From the NCBI RefSeq assembly GCF_014229965.1, contig NZ_JABGBW010000004.1:1-64000 (forward strand): a stretch of 64,000 nt of DNA. The letters are read 5' to 3'. Position 1 is the stretch's first letter; each line of letters starts with the position of its first letter. The stretch is from Peptostreptococcus canis. Lineage in GTDB: Bacteria > Bacillota > Clostridia > Peptostreptococcales > Peptostreptococcaceae. The position numbers and the translations under genes were made by a program. The notes under the pieces are model-generated. The model was not told the DNA's origin, ran no database searches, and saw nothing but the letters and a program-made list of their open reading frames with translations. Positions 51,322 to 61,516 of the stretch are shown here, one piece after another.

Positions 51322-51350
51322 AAGCAACCAATTTGGTTGCTTTTATAATA
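51322..51350. terminator. Bidirectional terminator between thiW and rpmE
   Basis: AAGCAACCA facing TGGTTGCTT (51322-51344) with a 3-base loop. TTATAAT follows on plus and a run of T on minus, so it can serve both convergent genes. Confidence 0.88.
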
Positions 51351-51387
51351 TGTAAATTCGAATTTAAATATTAATTTACAAGAAATA

Positions 51388-51588
51388 TTATTCCATATTG
51401 AATCTCTTTTTAAACTTATCGATTCTTCCACCTTTTTCTATATTCTTCTGCTTGCCAGTATAGAACGGATGGCATTCCGAACATATTTCCACTCTGATTT
51501 CATCCTGAGTTGAACCTGCTTTGAAAGTGTTTCCACATGCACAACGTACTTCAACTTCATTGTAATTTGGCTGTATATCTTTTTTCAT
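51388..51588 (-). CDS. rpmE: 50S ribosomal protein L31, zinc-binding form
   Basis: 66 residues, [20 protein letters not shown] with four Cys (RCACG and EICSECHPF), so the zinc-containing L31. The end [12 protein letters not shown] is typical. The ATG at 51588 follows AGAGGTGAAAATA; the in-frame GTG 9 bases earlier is part of the ribosome site. It lies downstream of rho, as often seen in Firmicutes. Confidence 0.96.
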   Translation of the reverse strand: MKKDIQPNYNEVEVRCACGNTFKAGSTQDEIRVEICSECHPFYTGKQKNIEKGGRIDKFKKRFNME

Positions 51589-51686
51589 TATTTTCACCTC
51601 TTTCTCTAAAAAAATATGGAATCCGTCCCGATCCCTTTGAATTCAACTTAATCATTATAACATAATAATTTAAGTAGTTCAAGAGT

Positions 51687-53258
51687 TTATAAGTCACTAA
51701 AAGTTATTTTTTTTATCATTTCTAAAAAGGCTTTATTACTATTAGTTTTCTTCATTTCCTCAATAATTTTATCAGATACTATCTGAGTACCCTCGTTGCT
51801 AAACATTCTTCTTAACTTGTATAATACTTCCATTTCCTCTGATGAAAGTAACAGATCTTCTCTTCTGGTTCCGGATTTATATACATCAATCGCCGGATAA
51901 ATTCTTTTCTCAGCAAGTGCTCTGTCAAGATGCAGCTCCATATTTCCCGTACCTTTGAATTCTTCAAATATTACATCATCCATTCTGGATCCCGTATCAA
52001 TAAGTGCCGTTCCTAGTATGGTAAGTGAACCGCCATTTCTTATATTTCTGGCTGCTCCAAAGAATTTTTTAGGTCCATGCAATGCTCCGGGATCTATCCC
52101 TCCAGATAAGGTTCTTCCGGTAGGAGAAATTGTTAAGTTATATGCCCTCGCAAGCCTCGTGATACTATCTAGTAAAATTACCACATCTTTACCATGTTCT
52201 ACCAATCTTTGAGCTCTATTTAAAACCATTTCTGCAACTTTTACATGATGAGAGGCAACCTGATCAAATGTAGAATAAATTACTTCTCCATCTATCGACT
52301 CTTTCATATCTGTAACTTCCTCAGGTCTTTCATCTATCAATAATACTATAAGTGTAATTTCCGGAAAATTTTCCGTAATACTGTTTGCAACTTTTTTCAA
52401 TAACACTGTTTTCCCGACTTTAGGCGGTGCAACTATCAGTCCCCTTTGACCCTTTCCAATAGGCGAAAATAAATCGATTATTCTCGTTGAAAGAATTTCA
52501 CCATTTGTTTCAAGTCTTAACTTCTCATCAGGATATACAGGTATTAACTGTTCAAATGAGATTCTTCTTTTACTTGTAAGCGGATTTTCGCCATTTATGC
52601 TATATACATACATCAAACCCTTGAATTTTTCTGTGGGATTCTCAGGTTTTGTGATACCAAACACATAATCTCCGGTTTTTAGTCCAAACCTTCTAATTTG
52701 AGTCGGTGATACATATATATCATTTTCAGTGGAAAGATAATTGCTACCTCTAAGAAATCCGAATCCTTCCGGCAATATTTCCAATACGCCTTCAGCTTTG
52801 TTTTCTTCGGTAATTTCAGGTATGACTCTCGGAGTTCCATCAAGATTTCTATCCAAAGGCAATTGACCGTCATATTTGTAATAGTCATTTCTATCTTTTT
52901 TTTGTTCAAAATTTTTGGTTTGTTTTTCTGAATCAGGATTATTTGAGTCATTTGGTTCTTCTGATTCTTTAAAAACCTTTCCATCACTTTGTTTATTGCG
53001 GTTTAAATTTTCTCTGGAATATTCTTCATCTTTAAAAATAATGGATTTATCAAAGCTAATAGCTTCTTCAAGAAAATCAATCGCCTTTAATCTTTCATCA
53101 TTATTTTCAATTTCTTTTATTGCTGTTATTATTTTTTCAACAAGAGGTCCTTTTTTGTATGTTGTAACAGACTTCATGCCTATATTTTTCGATCCTACTC
53201 TTAATTCGACCAAACTTGCTTTTTTTAAAATATCTTCTAACTTATTATAATTTATCAT
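51687..53258 (-). CDS. rho: Transcription termination factor Rho
   Basis: 523 residues. The N-terminal Rho helix domain begins YNKLEDILKKASLVELRV. A charged, low-complexity linker at about 95-140 (NPDSEKQTKNFEQKKDRNDY) makes it longer than E. coli Rho. RNA-binding (GVLEILPEGFGFLRG), P-loop (APPKVGKTVLL), Walker B (VVILLDSITRLARAYN) and the R-loop region follow. It is a hexameric RNA helicase that ends transcripts. GGAGGGAAT precedes the ATG. Confidence 0.97.
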   Translation of the reverse strand: MINYNKLEDILKKASLVELRVGSKNIGMKSVTTYKKGPLVEKIITAIKEIENNDERLKAIDFLEEAISFDKSIIFKDEEYSRENLNRNKQSDGKVFKESEEPNDSNNPDSEKQTKNFEQKKDRNDYYKYDGQLPLDRNLDGTPRVIPEITEENKAEGVLEILPEGFGFLRGSNYLSTENDIYVSPTQIRRFGLKTGDYVFGITKPENPTEKFKGLMYVYSINGENPLTSKRRISFEQLIPVYPDEKLRLETNGEILSTRIIDLFSPIGKGQRGLIVAPPKVGKTVLLKKVANSITENFPEITLIVLLIDERPEEVTDMKESIDGEVIYSTFDQVASHHVKVAEMVLNRAQRLVEHGKDVVILLDSITRLARAYNLTISPTGRTLSGGIDPGALHGPKKFFGAARNIRNGGSLTILGTALIDTGSRMDDVIFEEFKGTGNMELHLDRALAEKRIYPAIDVYKSGTRREDLLLSSEEMEVLYKLRRMFSNEGTQIVSDKIIEEMKKTNSNKAFLEMIKKITFSDL

Positions 53259-53271
53259 ATTCCCTCCAGCC

Positions 53272-53379
53272 TTACTGACCTAATAATATATTGATAGTAA
53301 AAGCCACACTAGACAATATAAACATTACCGCTATTAATACAGATACAAATTTATATAAGTTACTGCTTTTTTTCGACAT
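53272..53379 (-). CDS. 35-residue single-span membrane peptide between galU and rho
   Basis: MSKKSSNLYKFVSVLIAVMF is followed by ILSSVAFTINILLGQ: a basic head, then one hydrophobic helix. The ATG at 53379 has AGGAATAAT just upstream, and the stop lies 13 bases before the rho ATG, so it would be cotranscribed with galU and rho. I recognise no family. Context, ribosome site and a clean membrane helix argue for a real gene, but 35 codons could arise by chance. Confidence 0.5.
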   Translation of the reverse strand: MSKKSSNLYKFVSVLIAVMFILSSVAFTINILLGQ

Positions 53380-53386
53380 ATTATTC

Positions 53387-54274
53387 CTACTCTCTATTAT
53401 CTTTACATATTTCTTTTATATAACTTAGGAAATTATCTCTAAGTTCAGGTCTTTTTAGTGCAAAATCTACTGTTGCTTGTAAAAATCCAAGTTTATCTCC
53501 TAAATCATATCTTTTTCCTTCAAATATATATGCGTACATACTACTTTTTTCATTTAATTTTTCCAAAGCATCTGTAAGTTGTATTTCTCCATTTTTTCCG
53601 GGTGGCAAATCCCCTAAAATATCAAATATCTCAGGATTAATAATATATCTACCTAAAATGGCCATATTAGAAGGAGCTTCGTCCGGATTCGGTTTTTCAA
53701 CCAAAGTATTGACCTTGTATGTGTCATCAGATACTTTTATCCCATCTACTATTCCGTATTTATCAGTATCCTCATTTTTTACTTTTTGAACACCCAGAAT
53801 TGTAGTATTATACTTATCATAGGCATCTATCAACTGCTTTAAACACGGTTTTCCATCTCTGTTGTCTACTATATCATCTCCAAGCATTACTGCAAAGGGT
53901 TCGTCACCTATAAAGTATCTTGCACAGTATATGGCATCACCTAATCCTTTTGGTTCTTTTTGCCTGATATAGTGGATATTCACCATATTGGAAATATTTC
54001 TCACTACTTCCAAAAGTTTATCTTTACCTTTATTTTCAAGCTCCAATTCCAATTCAACTGACTTATCAAAATGATCTTCTATTGATTTTTTATTCCTGCC
54101 GGTAATAATGAGAATTTCTTCAACACCTGATGCCACCGCTTCTTCAATAATATACTGTAAAGTAGGTTTATCTACTATTGGCAACATTTCCTTGGGTTGC
54201 GCCTTTGTAGCCGGCAAAAATCTTGTGCCTAATCCAGCTGCCGGTATCACAGCTTTTTTTACTTCTTTCTTCAT
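53387..54274 (-). CDS. galU: UTP-glucose-1-phosphate uridylyltransferase
   Basis: 295 residues. The nucleotide-binding start is AVIPAAGLGTRFLPATKAQP with the basic KEMLPIVDKP. FAVMLGDDIVD has the metal Asp, and VEKPNPDEAPSNMAILGRYI is the GalU signature. Makes UDP-glucose for cell-wall polymers and glycolipids. The ATG at 54274 follows AGGAGGAAACT; a longer frame to 54325 lacks a ribosome site. Confidence 0.97.
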   Translation of the reverse strand: MKKEVKKAVIPAAGLGTRFLPATKAQPKEMLPIVDKPTLQYIIEEAVASGVEEILIITGRNKKSIEDHFDKSVELELELENKGKDKLLEVVRNISNMVNIHYIRQKEPKGLGDAIYCARYFIGDEPFAVMLGDDIVDNRDGKPCLKQLIDAYDKYNTTILGVQKVKNEDTDKYGIVDGIKVSDDTYKVNTLVEKPNPDEAPSNMAILGRYIINPEIFDILGDLPPGKNGEIQLTDALEKLNEKSSMYAYIFEGKRYDLGDKLGFLQATVDFALKRPELRDNFLSYIKEICKDNRE

Positions 54275-54339
54275 AGTTTCCTCCTCTTTTCTATGATATT
54301 TAAACTCAGAATTAAAAAATACCATAGATTTTGTAGTCT

Positions 54340-55284
54340 TTAGATATTGTATAACTTTAACGATTTATTTATCGTCTTATCAAATACACATCCCTCCAGG
54401 TTATCATACTCACTTATTACTATTTCATTTATCTCAATATTTTTCATAATTTCTTTCAAAATCAACTCTCCAGAAAGTATAATCTCCGCTCTTTTTGGCT
54501 GAAGTCCTACTATTTTTCTTCTCTGCCCGATATTCATTGATTTTATAAAATTTATTTGATTTTCCAATTCTTCATAACTAACCTTACTTGAGTGAATTTT
54601 TTCCATAGAGTATGTTTCCAGCTTTTGATTTATAGCAGAAACCGATGTGATGGTTCCACCTATTCCTATTAGTATAAGTGGAATTTTTAATGATTTAATT
54701 TTTATAATGACAGATTTAATTCTGTCTTGAATATAATCGACGATATTTTTAATTTCCATTTCATTTTCCGGAAATGAGTTTACAAACGTATCAGTTAATC
54801 TAAGTGCTCCAATATCTATGCTTTCTCTAAATAGTATATTTTTAGCATTACCTACTATGAATTCAGTAGACCCACCTCCAATATCGATTATCAAGGCATG
54901 TTGATCAAATAATTCAATACCACCTGTAACACCTTTATAGCCCAATAAAGCTTCTGTATCGCCGGAAATTATCTCTACATCTATTCCGGTTTTTTCTTTT
55001 GCTATCTTGATAAATTCCTCTTTATTGGCTGAACATCTTAGTGCCGCAGTTCCTATGCAAACTATTTTATCACAACAGTATTCTATTGTAATTTTCTTAA
55101 ATTTAGCTAAAGTTTCTACACTTTTTTTAATAGATTCTACACTAATTTTTCCTGTTTCATCTATACCTCTGCCTAGTCTTGTAGTTTCTATCATCTTTGT
55201 TCTGTCATTGAAATTTTTTCCATCAAAATCTGCCAACAATAATCTCATTGAGTTGGTTCCTATATCAATTATACCATACTTCAT
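54340..55284 (-). CDS. Ppx/GppA-family phosphatase
   Basis: 314 residues of the actin-like fold. KYGIIDIGTNSMRLLLAD (phosphate-1), ALIIDIGGGSTEFIVG (phosphate-2) and LILIGIGGTITSVSA (adenosine motif) are clear. Members hydrolyse polyphosphate or pppGpp. The short single-module form lacks the long C-terminal domains of E. coli Ppx. The ATG at 55284 is preferred over one 12 bases upstream that has no ribosome site. It follows rqcP after 13 bases. Confidence 0.92.
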   Translation of the reverse strand: MKYGIIDIGTNSMRLLLADFDGKNFNDRTKMIETTRLGRGIDETGKISVESIKKSVETLAKFKKITIEYCCDKIVCIGTAALRCSANKEEFIKIAKEKTGIDVEIISGDTEALLGYKGVTGGIELFDQHALIIDIGGGSTEFIVGNAKNILFRESIDIGALRLTDTFVNSFPENEMEIKNIVDYIQDRIKSVIIKIKSLKIPLILIGIGGTITSVSAINQKLETYSMEKIHSSKVSYEELENQINFIKSMNIGQRRKIVGLQPKRAEIILSGELILKEIMKNIEINEIVISEYDNLEGCVFDKTINKSLKLYNI

Positions 55285-55297
55285 TCGATACACCATA

Positions 55298-55537
55298 TTA
55301 TATTATTTCATAAAGTTCTTTTGCTTCATCTTTAAGAACATGCTCTTTAATATTCGTTATCCTATACTGAACTACCTTTTCTCCAAATGTAAGTTTCAGT
55401 ATATCTCCTGCTTTTACTTCTGTAGAAGATTTTGCTACCTTATTGTTTACTTCTACCATACCTTTTTCACATGCTTCTTTTGCAACGGTTCTTCTTTTTA
55501 TAATTCTCGATACCTTCAAATATTTATCTAATCGCAT
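55298..55537 (-). CDS. rqcP: S4-domain RNA-binding protein RqcP
   Basis: 79 residues, an S4 fold throughout: MRLDKYLKVSRIIKRRTVAK, then ACEKGMVEVNNKVAKSSTEV. RqcP (YabO) works with RqcH in adding Ala tails to nascent chains on stalled 50S subunits. Its place after hup in a hup-rqcP block is the standard Firmicute arrangement. GAGGTG precedes the ATG. Confidence 0.93.
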   Translation of the reverse strand: MRLDKYLKVSRIIKRRTVAKEACEKGMVEVNNKVAKSSTEVKAGDILKLTFGEKVVQYRITNIKEHVLKDEAKELYEII

Positions 55538-55553
55538 AATTCACCTCTTTTTA

Positions 55554-55599
55554 ATAAAAAAATGGTATTGACGAGTTAAAGCACTAGTCAATACCATTA
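55554..55599 (-). terminator. Terminator after hup
   Basis: On the minus strand AATGGTATTGAC pairs over 12 bp with GTCAATACCATT around a 14-base loop, followed by TTTTTATT. It lies between hup and rqcP, so rqcP needs readthrough or its own promoter. Confidence 0.88.
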
Positions 55600-55619
55600 T
55601 AGTCTGTTTAGTATAATTC

Positions 55620-55898
55620 TTATTTGTTTACTAATTCTTTAAGACCTTTTCCTGCCTTGAAAACTGGTGCCTTAGAAGCTGGTATTTCAATTACTTCTTC
55701 TGGCTTTCTTGGATTTCTACCAGATCTAGCAGCTCTCTCTCTAGTTTCAAAAGTCCCGAAACCTACTAACTGAACTTTTTCTCCAGCTACTAAAGTTTCT
55801 TCAACAACTTTCATGAATGCATTTAATGCCAATTCACTTTCCTTCTTAGTTAAATTACTCTTTTCTGCTATTTTCGCAACTAATTCTGCCTTGTTCAC
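55620..55898 (-). CDS. hup: DNA-binding protein HU
   Basis: 92 residues: NKAELVAKIAEKSNLTKKES, the arm region GFGTFETRERAARSGRNP and KAPVFKAGKGLK. It bends and compacts DNA as a dimer. The start is GTG at 55898: AGGAGG lies 8 bases upstream and this gives the canonical MNKAELV start. The nearby in-frame ATG is only 2 bases from the same site. Confidence 0.96.
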   Translation of the reverse strand: MNKAELVAKIAEKSNLTKKESELALNAFMKVVEETLVAGEKVQLVGFGTFETRERAARSGRNPRKPEEVIEIPASKAPVFKAGKGLKELVNK

Positions 55899-56013
55899 AA
55901 TCATTACCTCCTGTATTAACAATTATCTTTTTAATCTTAAAACTCGAAATTTTTTCTTTTACGAAACTTCTTTCTAGTTGACAACACTATTATACATAAG
56001 TTTTGGCTATTTT

Positions 56014-57468
56014 TCAATGATTTTTATTAATTTTATTTTTGGATTCATTCCAATAGCTATCCATTATTTCCAAATCAACCTCGTCAAAAGACTTTTTTGA
56101 TGCAATTATCTTGTCTTCAACATATTCAAATCTATCCACAAATTTAGTATTTGTAAGGTTTAGAGCATATTCTGGATCAATCTTTAAAAACCTTGCTAGA
56201 TTGACTAAAGCAAAAATCAAATCTCCAAATTCCTCTTGGGTTTTTTTATGATTTTTTTCTAAATATTCTTTATAAAACTCATCATATTCTTCTTTTACCT
56301 TAGAAAATACGTCTTCAATATCACTCCAATCGAATCCTACTTTGGCAGCTTTTGATTGTATTTTTTCTGCTTTAATAAGAGCTGGAAGTGATTTTGGTAT
56401 CCTTCTTATTCCCTCGGATACTTTTTTTTCACCTTTTTCCTCCATCTTATTTTTTTCCCAACTAAAATCTCTCTCATAATTTACAGACCATTTTATGTCA
56501 AAAACATGTGGATGACGGCTTATCATTTTTTTTGTAATATTATCACATACTTCATCAAAGTCAAAAAAGCCCTCTTCTATGCCTATCTGGGAATGTAGAA
56601 CTATGTGATATAACAAATCTCCTAATTCCTCTATCATTCCCTCTATATCGTCTTTTTCAATACTATCAATTAATTCATAGCTTTCCTCTATTAGATATTT
56701 CGTCAAACTTTGATGTGTTTGTTTTTTATCCCAGGGACATCCATTTTTCCCTCTCAAAGTTTTCGTTACTTCTATTAAATCGAATATATCCTGAAACCTT
56801 TTTTCGGATGTCTTTGGAATATATAAACTGGTCAAATGATCAAATTCATTTTCAATCCTGTCCAACTCACACAACTTTACTTTTTTCTTATATTCCTGAT
56901 TTTTTATACCTGCCGAACGTACCAACCATATCTTTTGCTCGTCATTATAGTAATCCATCAGTTTTATTTTGATATTTGAAGCTATATACCTATCATATAC
57001 TTGCGTAATAATTATATTTGAGTTAAAATCCATATCCTTTTTACTTATTGAAAAGGCATCCAATAACCTGAAACCTTCAGAAGGATCAAATCCAAGATAA
57101 TTATATATAGCATCCACAAAACTCATAGAGGCTATCATATTAATCTTTATATTTTTTTCATATGCGTATTTTTCAATAAGTGTAACTGTACTTTCTGCAA
57201 CCCTGGGATGCCCGGGAACGGCGTATATGATATCACCTTCACTGCCGAATTGTATTATTTTTTCTGCTATTGATTTATATACATCTTCAAAATTTTCGCC
57301 ATTGTTATAGTATGAATCAAAGCTCTCATACTCTATATTTAGCTGACTTATAATCGGATGATTTTCAGTTCTCAGATATATTTTTTTTCCGGATTCAAGC
57401 TCTTTGACTGCACCAAAACTAATTTGTGATATATCACCGGCTCCAAGTCCTAATATAGTAATACTCAT
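56014..57468 (-). CDS. mazG: MazG nucleotide pyrophosphohydrolase fused to a tetrapyrrole methylase-like domain (YabN)
   Basis: 484 residues. The N-terminal ~225 carry a methylase-like fold (ITILGLGAGDISQIS, DIIYAVPGHPRVAES). The C-terminal ~260 hold two MazG units: TLRGKNGCPWDKKQTHQSL, EESYELIDSIEKDDIEGMIE and ELGDLLYHIVLHSQI in the first, and EFGDLIFALVNLARFLKIDP in the second. It hydrolyses dNTPs or aberrant NTPs. It starts 3 bases after the flippase stop, in the usual spoVB-mazG-hup-rqcP order. Confidence 0.95.
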   Translation of the reverse strand: MSITILGLGAGDISQISFGAVKELESGKKIYLRTENHPIISQLNIEYESFDSYYNNGENFEDVYKSIAEKIIQFGSEGDIIYAVPGHPRVAESTVTLIEKYAYEKNIKINMIASMSFVDAIYNYLGFDPSEGFRLLDAFSISKKDMDFNSNIIITQVYDRYIASNIKIKLMDYYNDEQKIWLVRSAGIKNQEYKKKVKLCELDRIENEFDHLTSLYIPKTSEKRFQDIFDLIEVTKTLRGKNGCPWDKKQTHQSLTKYLIEESYELIDSIEKDDIEGMIEELGDLLYHIVLHSQIGIEEGFFDFDEVCDNITKKMISRHPHVFDIKWSVNYERDFSWEKNKMEEKGEKKVSEGIRRIPKSLPALIKAEKIQSKAAKVGFDWSDIEDVFSKVKEEYDEFYKEYLEKNHKKTQEEFGDLIFALVNLARFLKIDPEYALNLTNTKFVDRFEYVEDKIIASKKSFDEVDLEIMDSYWNESKNKINKNH

Positions 57469-57471
57469 ATT

Positions 57472-59091
57472 TTACCCTCTTACCAATTTTAATTTCTTCA
57501 ATTTAGCGAGTATGCTTCTTCCCTTAGGCATAGCTAGAATTTCCTCTTGAGTTATTCCTCCGATACCTATTATGACCACTACATATATAATTCCCCCCAC
57601 TATTATGGCAAACAATGTAGAAATCTTATTTCCTAAAAACATACTTAGACCAATATATGTATACCTGGCCCCTAAAAACATAAGCATGACAGTAATAAGA
57701 GGTTTTATAAAGTAATCCATCAAATTAAACTGAATGGATAAAGCTCTTTTGATATATATATATTCAAAAATGGCTGCTATTAGGTAAGATGCTACTGTAC
57801 CAAAAGCCGAGCCAAGAATATTTATACTTGGAATCGCAGTCAATGTGTAACTAATTACTATTTTTCCTGCAATACCACAAAGAAGAGCATATACAGGTAT
57901 CATCGGTTTACCCATTCCCTGAAGTATTCCGTTGAACGTATATAGTAGACCTAAAAATATACATGCCGGAGAAAGAGTAAATAGTATCAATCCCACTACT
58001 TCGGCCGATTGTTTAGGAAAAAGTAATCCCATTATAGGTTGTGCAAGGGATGCAAGTCCGAATGCACAAGGTAAGACTAAAAGCAAAGTTATTTTAAATG
58101 CCATTTTTGCATTATGTCTTGCTTCATTAAATTTCTTTAAAGTATATGATTCTGAAATAGCCGGAACCAGACTCATACCTATTGCAGTGGTAAATATCAT
58201 AGGCATAACTATTATAGGCATTGCCATCCCTGTTAACTGTCCTAATAAAGAATTTGCAGCCAATGTTGTAAAGCCTGCCGCTTTTAATCTGGCGATAACT
58301 ATTACTGAATCAACCACATTTACAAGTGGCATTACACAGGCCCCTATACTTATAGGTATTACCACCCTCACTATATTGAGGATAATTGTAGATGTATCTT
58401 GTTTTACATATCCTGTACTATTTTCTATAAGATATTTTCTTTGTTTTGAGTCTTTAAAATATACTAACATCAAAAATATAAAAGATGCAAATGCACCTAT
58501 AGTAGCACCGGATATACCACCTGCAGCACCAATTTTAGGACCAAATTGTTTCATTAATATAAAAGCAAGTGCCAATCCTAAAAATACTCTAAATATCTGT
58601 TCAATAATCTGAGAAATAGCTATTCTTGACATCTGCTGGTATCCTTGATAATAGCCTCTATATGCCGACATAGATGGCACTATTAATAATGCTGGAGCAA
58701 TTGCTTTCATTGCAGTTAATGCATTTGGATTATGCTGAACATTTGTAACAATATTATCTGCACCTATAAAAAGGATTAAAAATGTCACAAGACCTGTCAC
58801 AAATAGCATTAAATGTGTTATTTTAAAAATTTCATTTGCTCCTTTATGATTCCCCAATGCGACCTGCTCTGATACCAATTTTGCTATTGCAGTTGGAAAT
58901 CCTGCAGTTGCCAATGTTAAAAATAGTGCATATACCGGATATGCAGTCTGATAATATCCCATTCCTTCAGCACCTATAAAATTGGCAAGTGGAATTCTAA
59001 ATATGGCTCCTAATATTTTTATTATAACTCCTGCGGCACCTAATATCAGAGTGCCCATCAAAAATGAGTTTTTCTTATTACTAACTTTCAT
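57472..59091 (-). CDS. SpoVB/MurJ-like polysaccharide flippase (MOP superfamily)
   Basis: 539 residues with about 14 membrane helices. The start SFLMGTLILGAAGVIIKILG and GAEGMGYYQTAYPVYALFLTLATAG are shared by SpoVB and YtgP/MurJ-like proteins. It probably flips lipid-linked peptidoglycan or polysaccharide precursors. Beside mazG it occupies the spoVB position, but no sporulation genes surround it here, so a vegetative role is as likely. The ATG at 59091 follows GGAGGAAAAA; the TTG at 59103 is part of that site. Confidence 0.9.
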   Translation of the reverse strand: MKVSNKKNSFLMGTLILGAAGVIIKILGAIFRIPLANFIGAEGMGYYQTAYPVYALFLTLATAGFPTAIAKLVSEQVALGNHKGANEIFKITHLMLFVTGLVTFLILFIGADNIVTNVQHNPNALTAMKAIAPALLIVPSMSAYRGYYQGYQQMSRIAISQIIEQIFRVFLGLALAFILMKQFGPKIGAAGGISGATIGAFASFIFLMLVYFKDSKQRKYLIENSTGYVKQDTSTIILNIVRVVIPISIGACVMPLVNVVDSVIVIARLKAAGFTTLAANSLLGQLTGMAMPIIVMPMIFTTAIGMSLVPAISESYTLKKFNEARHNAKMAFKITLLLVLPCAFGLASLAQPIMGLLFPKQSAEVVGLILFTLSPACIFLGLLYTFNGILQGMGKPMIPVYALLCGIAGKIVISYTLTAIPSINILGSAFGTVASYLIAAIFEYIYIKRALSIQFNLMDYFIKPLITVMLMFLGARYTYIGLSMFLGNKISTLFAIIVGGIIYVVVIIGIGGITQEEILAMPKGRSILAKLKKLKLVRG

Positions 59092-59214
59092 TTTTTCCTC
59101 CAATTTACAAAACTTAAAGTTAATCTAAAATTCATTATATCATAGAATAGACTTTTTTTATTATTTTTCAAATAAATAGCATTAAAAACACAAAAATATT
59201 TTCCATATAGAACG

Positions 59215-59255
59215 TCAAAATAGCCTAGATAATCAATATATCTAGGCTATACTTT
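59215..59255 (-). terminator. Terminator of the pyr operon
   Basis: ATAGCCTAGATA (59220-59231) facing TATCTAGGCTAT (59239-59250), 12 bp perfect. On the minus strand TTTTG follows. It lies 45 bases after the pyrE stop. A T-run on the plus strand is also present (ACTTTTT). Confidence 0.8.
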
Positions 59256-59295
59256 TTATTGAAATTTACATATTATAAATACTGAATTCCAACGT

Positions 59296-59880
59296 CTACT
59301 TTTTAATATCTTTAAATTCTCTGCTGCCCGGCTTTACTAAATCAATTTTACCTTCTTTACATAAAACACACTCATCAGCATCATATACTTGAATATCCAA
59401 ATCAATAGCACTGTAAATAGGAATACCTATATCTTCTTTAGTTCTGTTTGCTATACATGCAACTCCAATTACTTCTCCGCCCAAAGCTTCCAGGACTTTT
59501 TTGGTCTCCATAGTAGATTTACCTGTAGTTACTACATCTTCGGCTATTATTATTTTATCTCCCGGCTTTACTTCAAAACCTCTTCTCAATTCCATTACAT
59601 TGTCTTTTCTCTCTGTAAATATCGCTTCTTTTCCCAGTTGTCTTCCCAACTCGTAAGAAACTACAACTCCTCCCATGGCCGGACCAACGACTAGGTCAAT
59701 ATCTAAATCTTTAACTTTATCAACTACTATACTAAGAACCTTTGCTGCCTGTTTTGGAAATCTTAATACTTTTGCACATTGTACATATCTATTTGAGTGC
59801 TTACCCGAAGATAGTAAAAAATGACCTTCTAATAAAGCATCACATTCTTTTAATATTTCTATTACATCTATATTTGACAT
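59296..59880 (-). CDS. pyrE: Orotate phosphoribosyltransferase
   Basis: 194 residues. Adds ribose phosphate to orotate, giving [23 protein letters not shown] binds orotate and [20 protein letters not shown] is the PRPP loop. Last gene of the pyrB-K-D-E operon. GGAGAAATAAA precedes the ATG. No pyrF lies in this window to complete UMP synthesis. Confidence 0.96.
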   Translation of the reverse strand: MSNIDVIEILKECDALLEGHFLLSSGKHSNRYVQCAKVLRFPKQAAKVLSIVVDKVKDLDIDLVVGPAMGGVVVSYELGRQLGKEAIFTERKDNVMELRRGFEVKPGDKIIIAEDVVTTGKSTMETKKVLEALGGEVIGVACIANRTKEDIGIPIYSAIDLDIQVYDADECVLCKEGKIDLVKPGSREFKDIKK

Positions 59881-59898
59881 TTTTATTTCTCCTATAAA

Positions 59899-60801
59899 TT
59901 ATATTATTCCTCTGATTTCATCAAGGGATTTTATATTTCTATCATCCATAAATTTCTCAAGTTCTTCTATTATTTCTTCACCTATTCTTGGATTCACAAA
60001 ATTCGCAGTTCCAATCTGAATACATGATGCTCCAGCCATTATAAACTCTACCACATCTTTTGCATTCATAATTCCACCCATTCCAATCACCGGAATTTTA
60101 ACTGCTTTTGATACTTCATATACCATTCTAAGGGCAATTGGCTTTATTGCCGGACCTGATAATCCTGCTGTAATATTATTAAAAACAGGTCTTCTATTTT
60201 CAATATCTATTGCCATAGCCTTAAAAGTATTAACCAGGGAAATTCCATCTGCTCCCTCTTCTTCACATACCTTTGCCATTTCCACAATATCTTCGGCATT
60301 GGGTGAAAGTTTCACAACTAATGGTTTTGTAGTAGCTTTTCTAACAGCCTTCACTACTTCTCTTGCAACTTCGGATTTTATACCAAATGCCATTCCACCA
60401 TGTTTTACATTTGGACAGGATATATTTAACTCCAAAATATCAAAATCTTTGTCATCCAATAATTTGGCACCTTCTACATAATCCTCTTCACAACCCCCGC
60501 CTAAATTGACGATCCTACAGGTATTTAATTTGGAATAGTCCGGCAGCTCATTTTCTATAAAGCCTTTTACTCCGGGATTTTCAAGGCCTACACTGTTCAT
60601 CATTCCGGATGGAGTTTCATATACTCTCATTCCATCATTACCATTTCTTTTTTCGAATGTAAGTCCCTTGGAACTTATTCCACCTAACTTATTTATATTA
60701 TATATCTCACCATATTCCTTGCCAAATCCAAATGTACCCGATGCCATTATAATAGGATTTTTCAATTCTATTCCACATAACTTTACTCTCAAATCTGCCA
60801 T
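59899..60801 (-). CDS. pyrD: Dihydroorotate dehydrogenase catalytic subunit (class 1B)
   Basis: 300 residues, class 1B because pyrK is beside it. [19 protein letters not shown] is the FMN phosphate region; [14 protein letters not shown] carries the catalytic Cys, and [20 protein letters not shown] and GTANF lie near the end. It oxidises dihydroorotate to orotate, passing electrons to NAD+ via PyrK. Its ATG overlaps the pyrK stop by one base. Confidence 0.97.
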   Translation of the reverse strand: MADLRVKLCGIELKNPIIMASGTFGFGKEYGEIYNINKLGGISSKGLTFEKRNGNDGMRVYETPSGMMNSVGLENPGVKGFIENELPDYSKLNTCRIVNLGGGCEEDYVEGAKLLDDKDFDILELNISCPNVKHGGMAFGIKSEVAREVVKAVRKATTKPLVVKLSPNAEDIVEMAKVCEEEGADGISLVNTFKAMAIDIENRRPVFNNITAGLSGPAIKPIALRMVYEVSKAVKIPVIGMGGIMNAKDVVEFIMAGASCIQIGTANFVNPRIGEEIIEELEKFMDDRNIKSLDEIRGII

Positions 60802-61490
60802 TATAAAATCACATCCTCTCCCCAGAATACAGGACCATCTTTACAGGTCTTCTTATTTCCGGAATGTGTCTTACAGGTACAAACCAAACATGCTCCTACT
60901 CCACATGCCATATGATTTTCCAAAGAAACCTGGATTCTGGTTTTCTTTCCCTCTACCATTTTCATTAATTTTTTCATCATTGGAGTTGGTCCGCATGTCA
61001 ATATATAATCGTACTTATCGACATCTATTATATCAGTAATAAAAGTATTTCCGGTAGTTGTATATAAATTGCTACATACTTTTTCATAATCTTTAAGCAT
61101 TATGGGTTCTTCCCTAAATCCAAGATAAATATCACAATCATCCAGTTCTTTAGCCACCATATATAATGGAGCAATTCCAATTCCACCGCCAACTAAAGCA
61201 ATCTTTCCGTCTACTTTTTGATATCCATTTCCATATGGACCCTCTAGCTTTATATTATCTCCACTTTTCAGTTTAGAAATAATAGTAGTTCCCTCACCTA
61301 CTACTTTGTATAAAAAACTTATTCCTTCATCATCTATATCGTATATGCTTATAGGTCTGGAAAGCAGCGGGTATTTATCCCATGCTCTAAGCATGTAAAA
61401 CTGCCCCATCTTTGCCGAAAAATTCCCGGCTACTTTTATATAATACATTCCCTCTCCTACATATGTATTTTCTATTACTTTATATTCCAT
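60801..61490 (-). CDS. pyrK: Dihydroorotate dehydrogenase electron-transfer subunit
   Basis: 229 residues. FAD-binding segment [14 protein letters not shown]-binding [16 protein letters not shown], and the 2Fe-2S Cys cluster [19 protein letters not shown] with one more Cys in [10 protein letters not shown]. It transfers electrons from PyrD to NAD+. 26 bases downstream of pyrB. Confidence 0.96.
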   Translation of the reverse strand: MEYKVIENTYVGEGMYYIKVAGNFSAKMGQFYMLRAWDKYPLLSRPISIYDIDDEGISFLYKVVGEGTTIISKLKSGDNIKLEGPYGNGYQKVDGKIALVGGGIGIAPLYMVAKELDDCDIYLGFREEPIMLKDYEKVCSNLYTTTGNTFITDIIDVDKYDYILTCGPTPMMKKLMKMVEGKKTRIQVSLENHMACGVGACLVCTCKTHSGNKKTCKDGPVFWGEDVIL

Positions 61491-61516
61491 TTTTCCACCT
61501 AACTTTATCTATTTTT

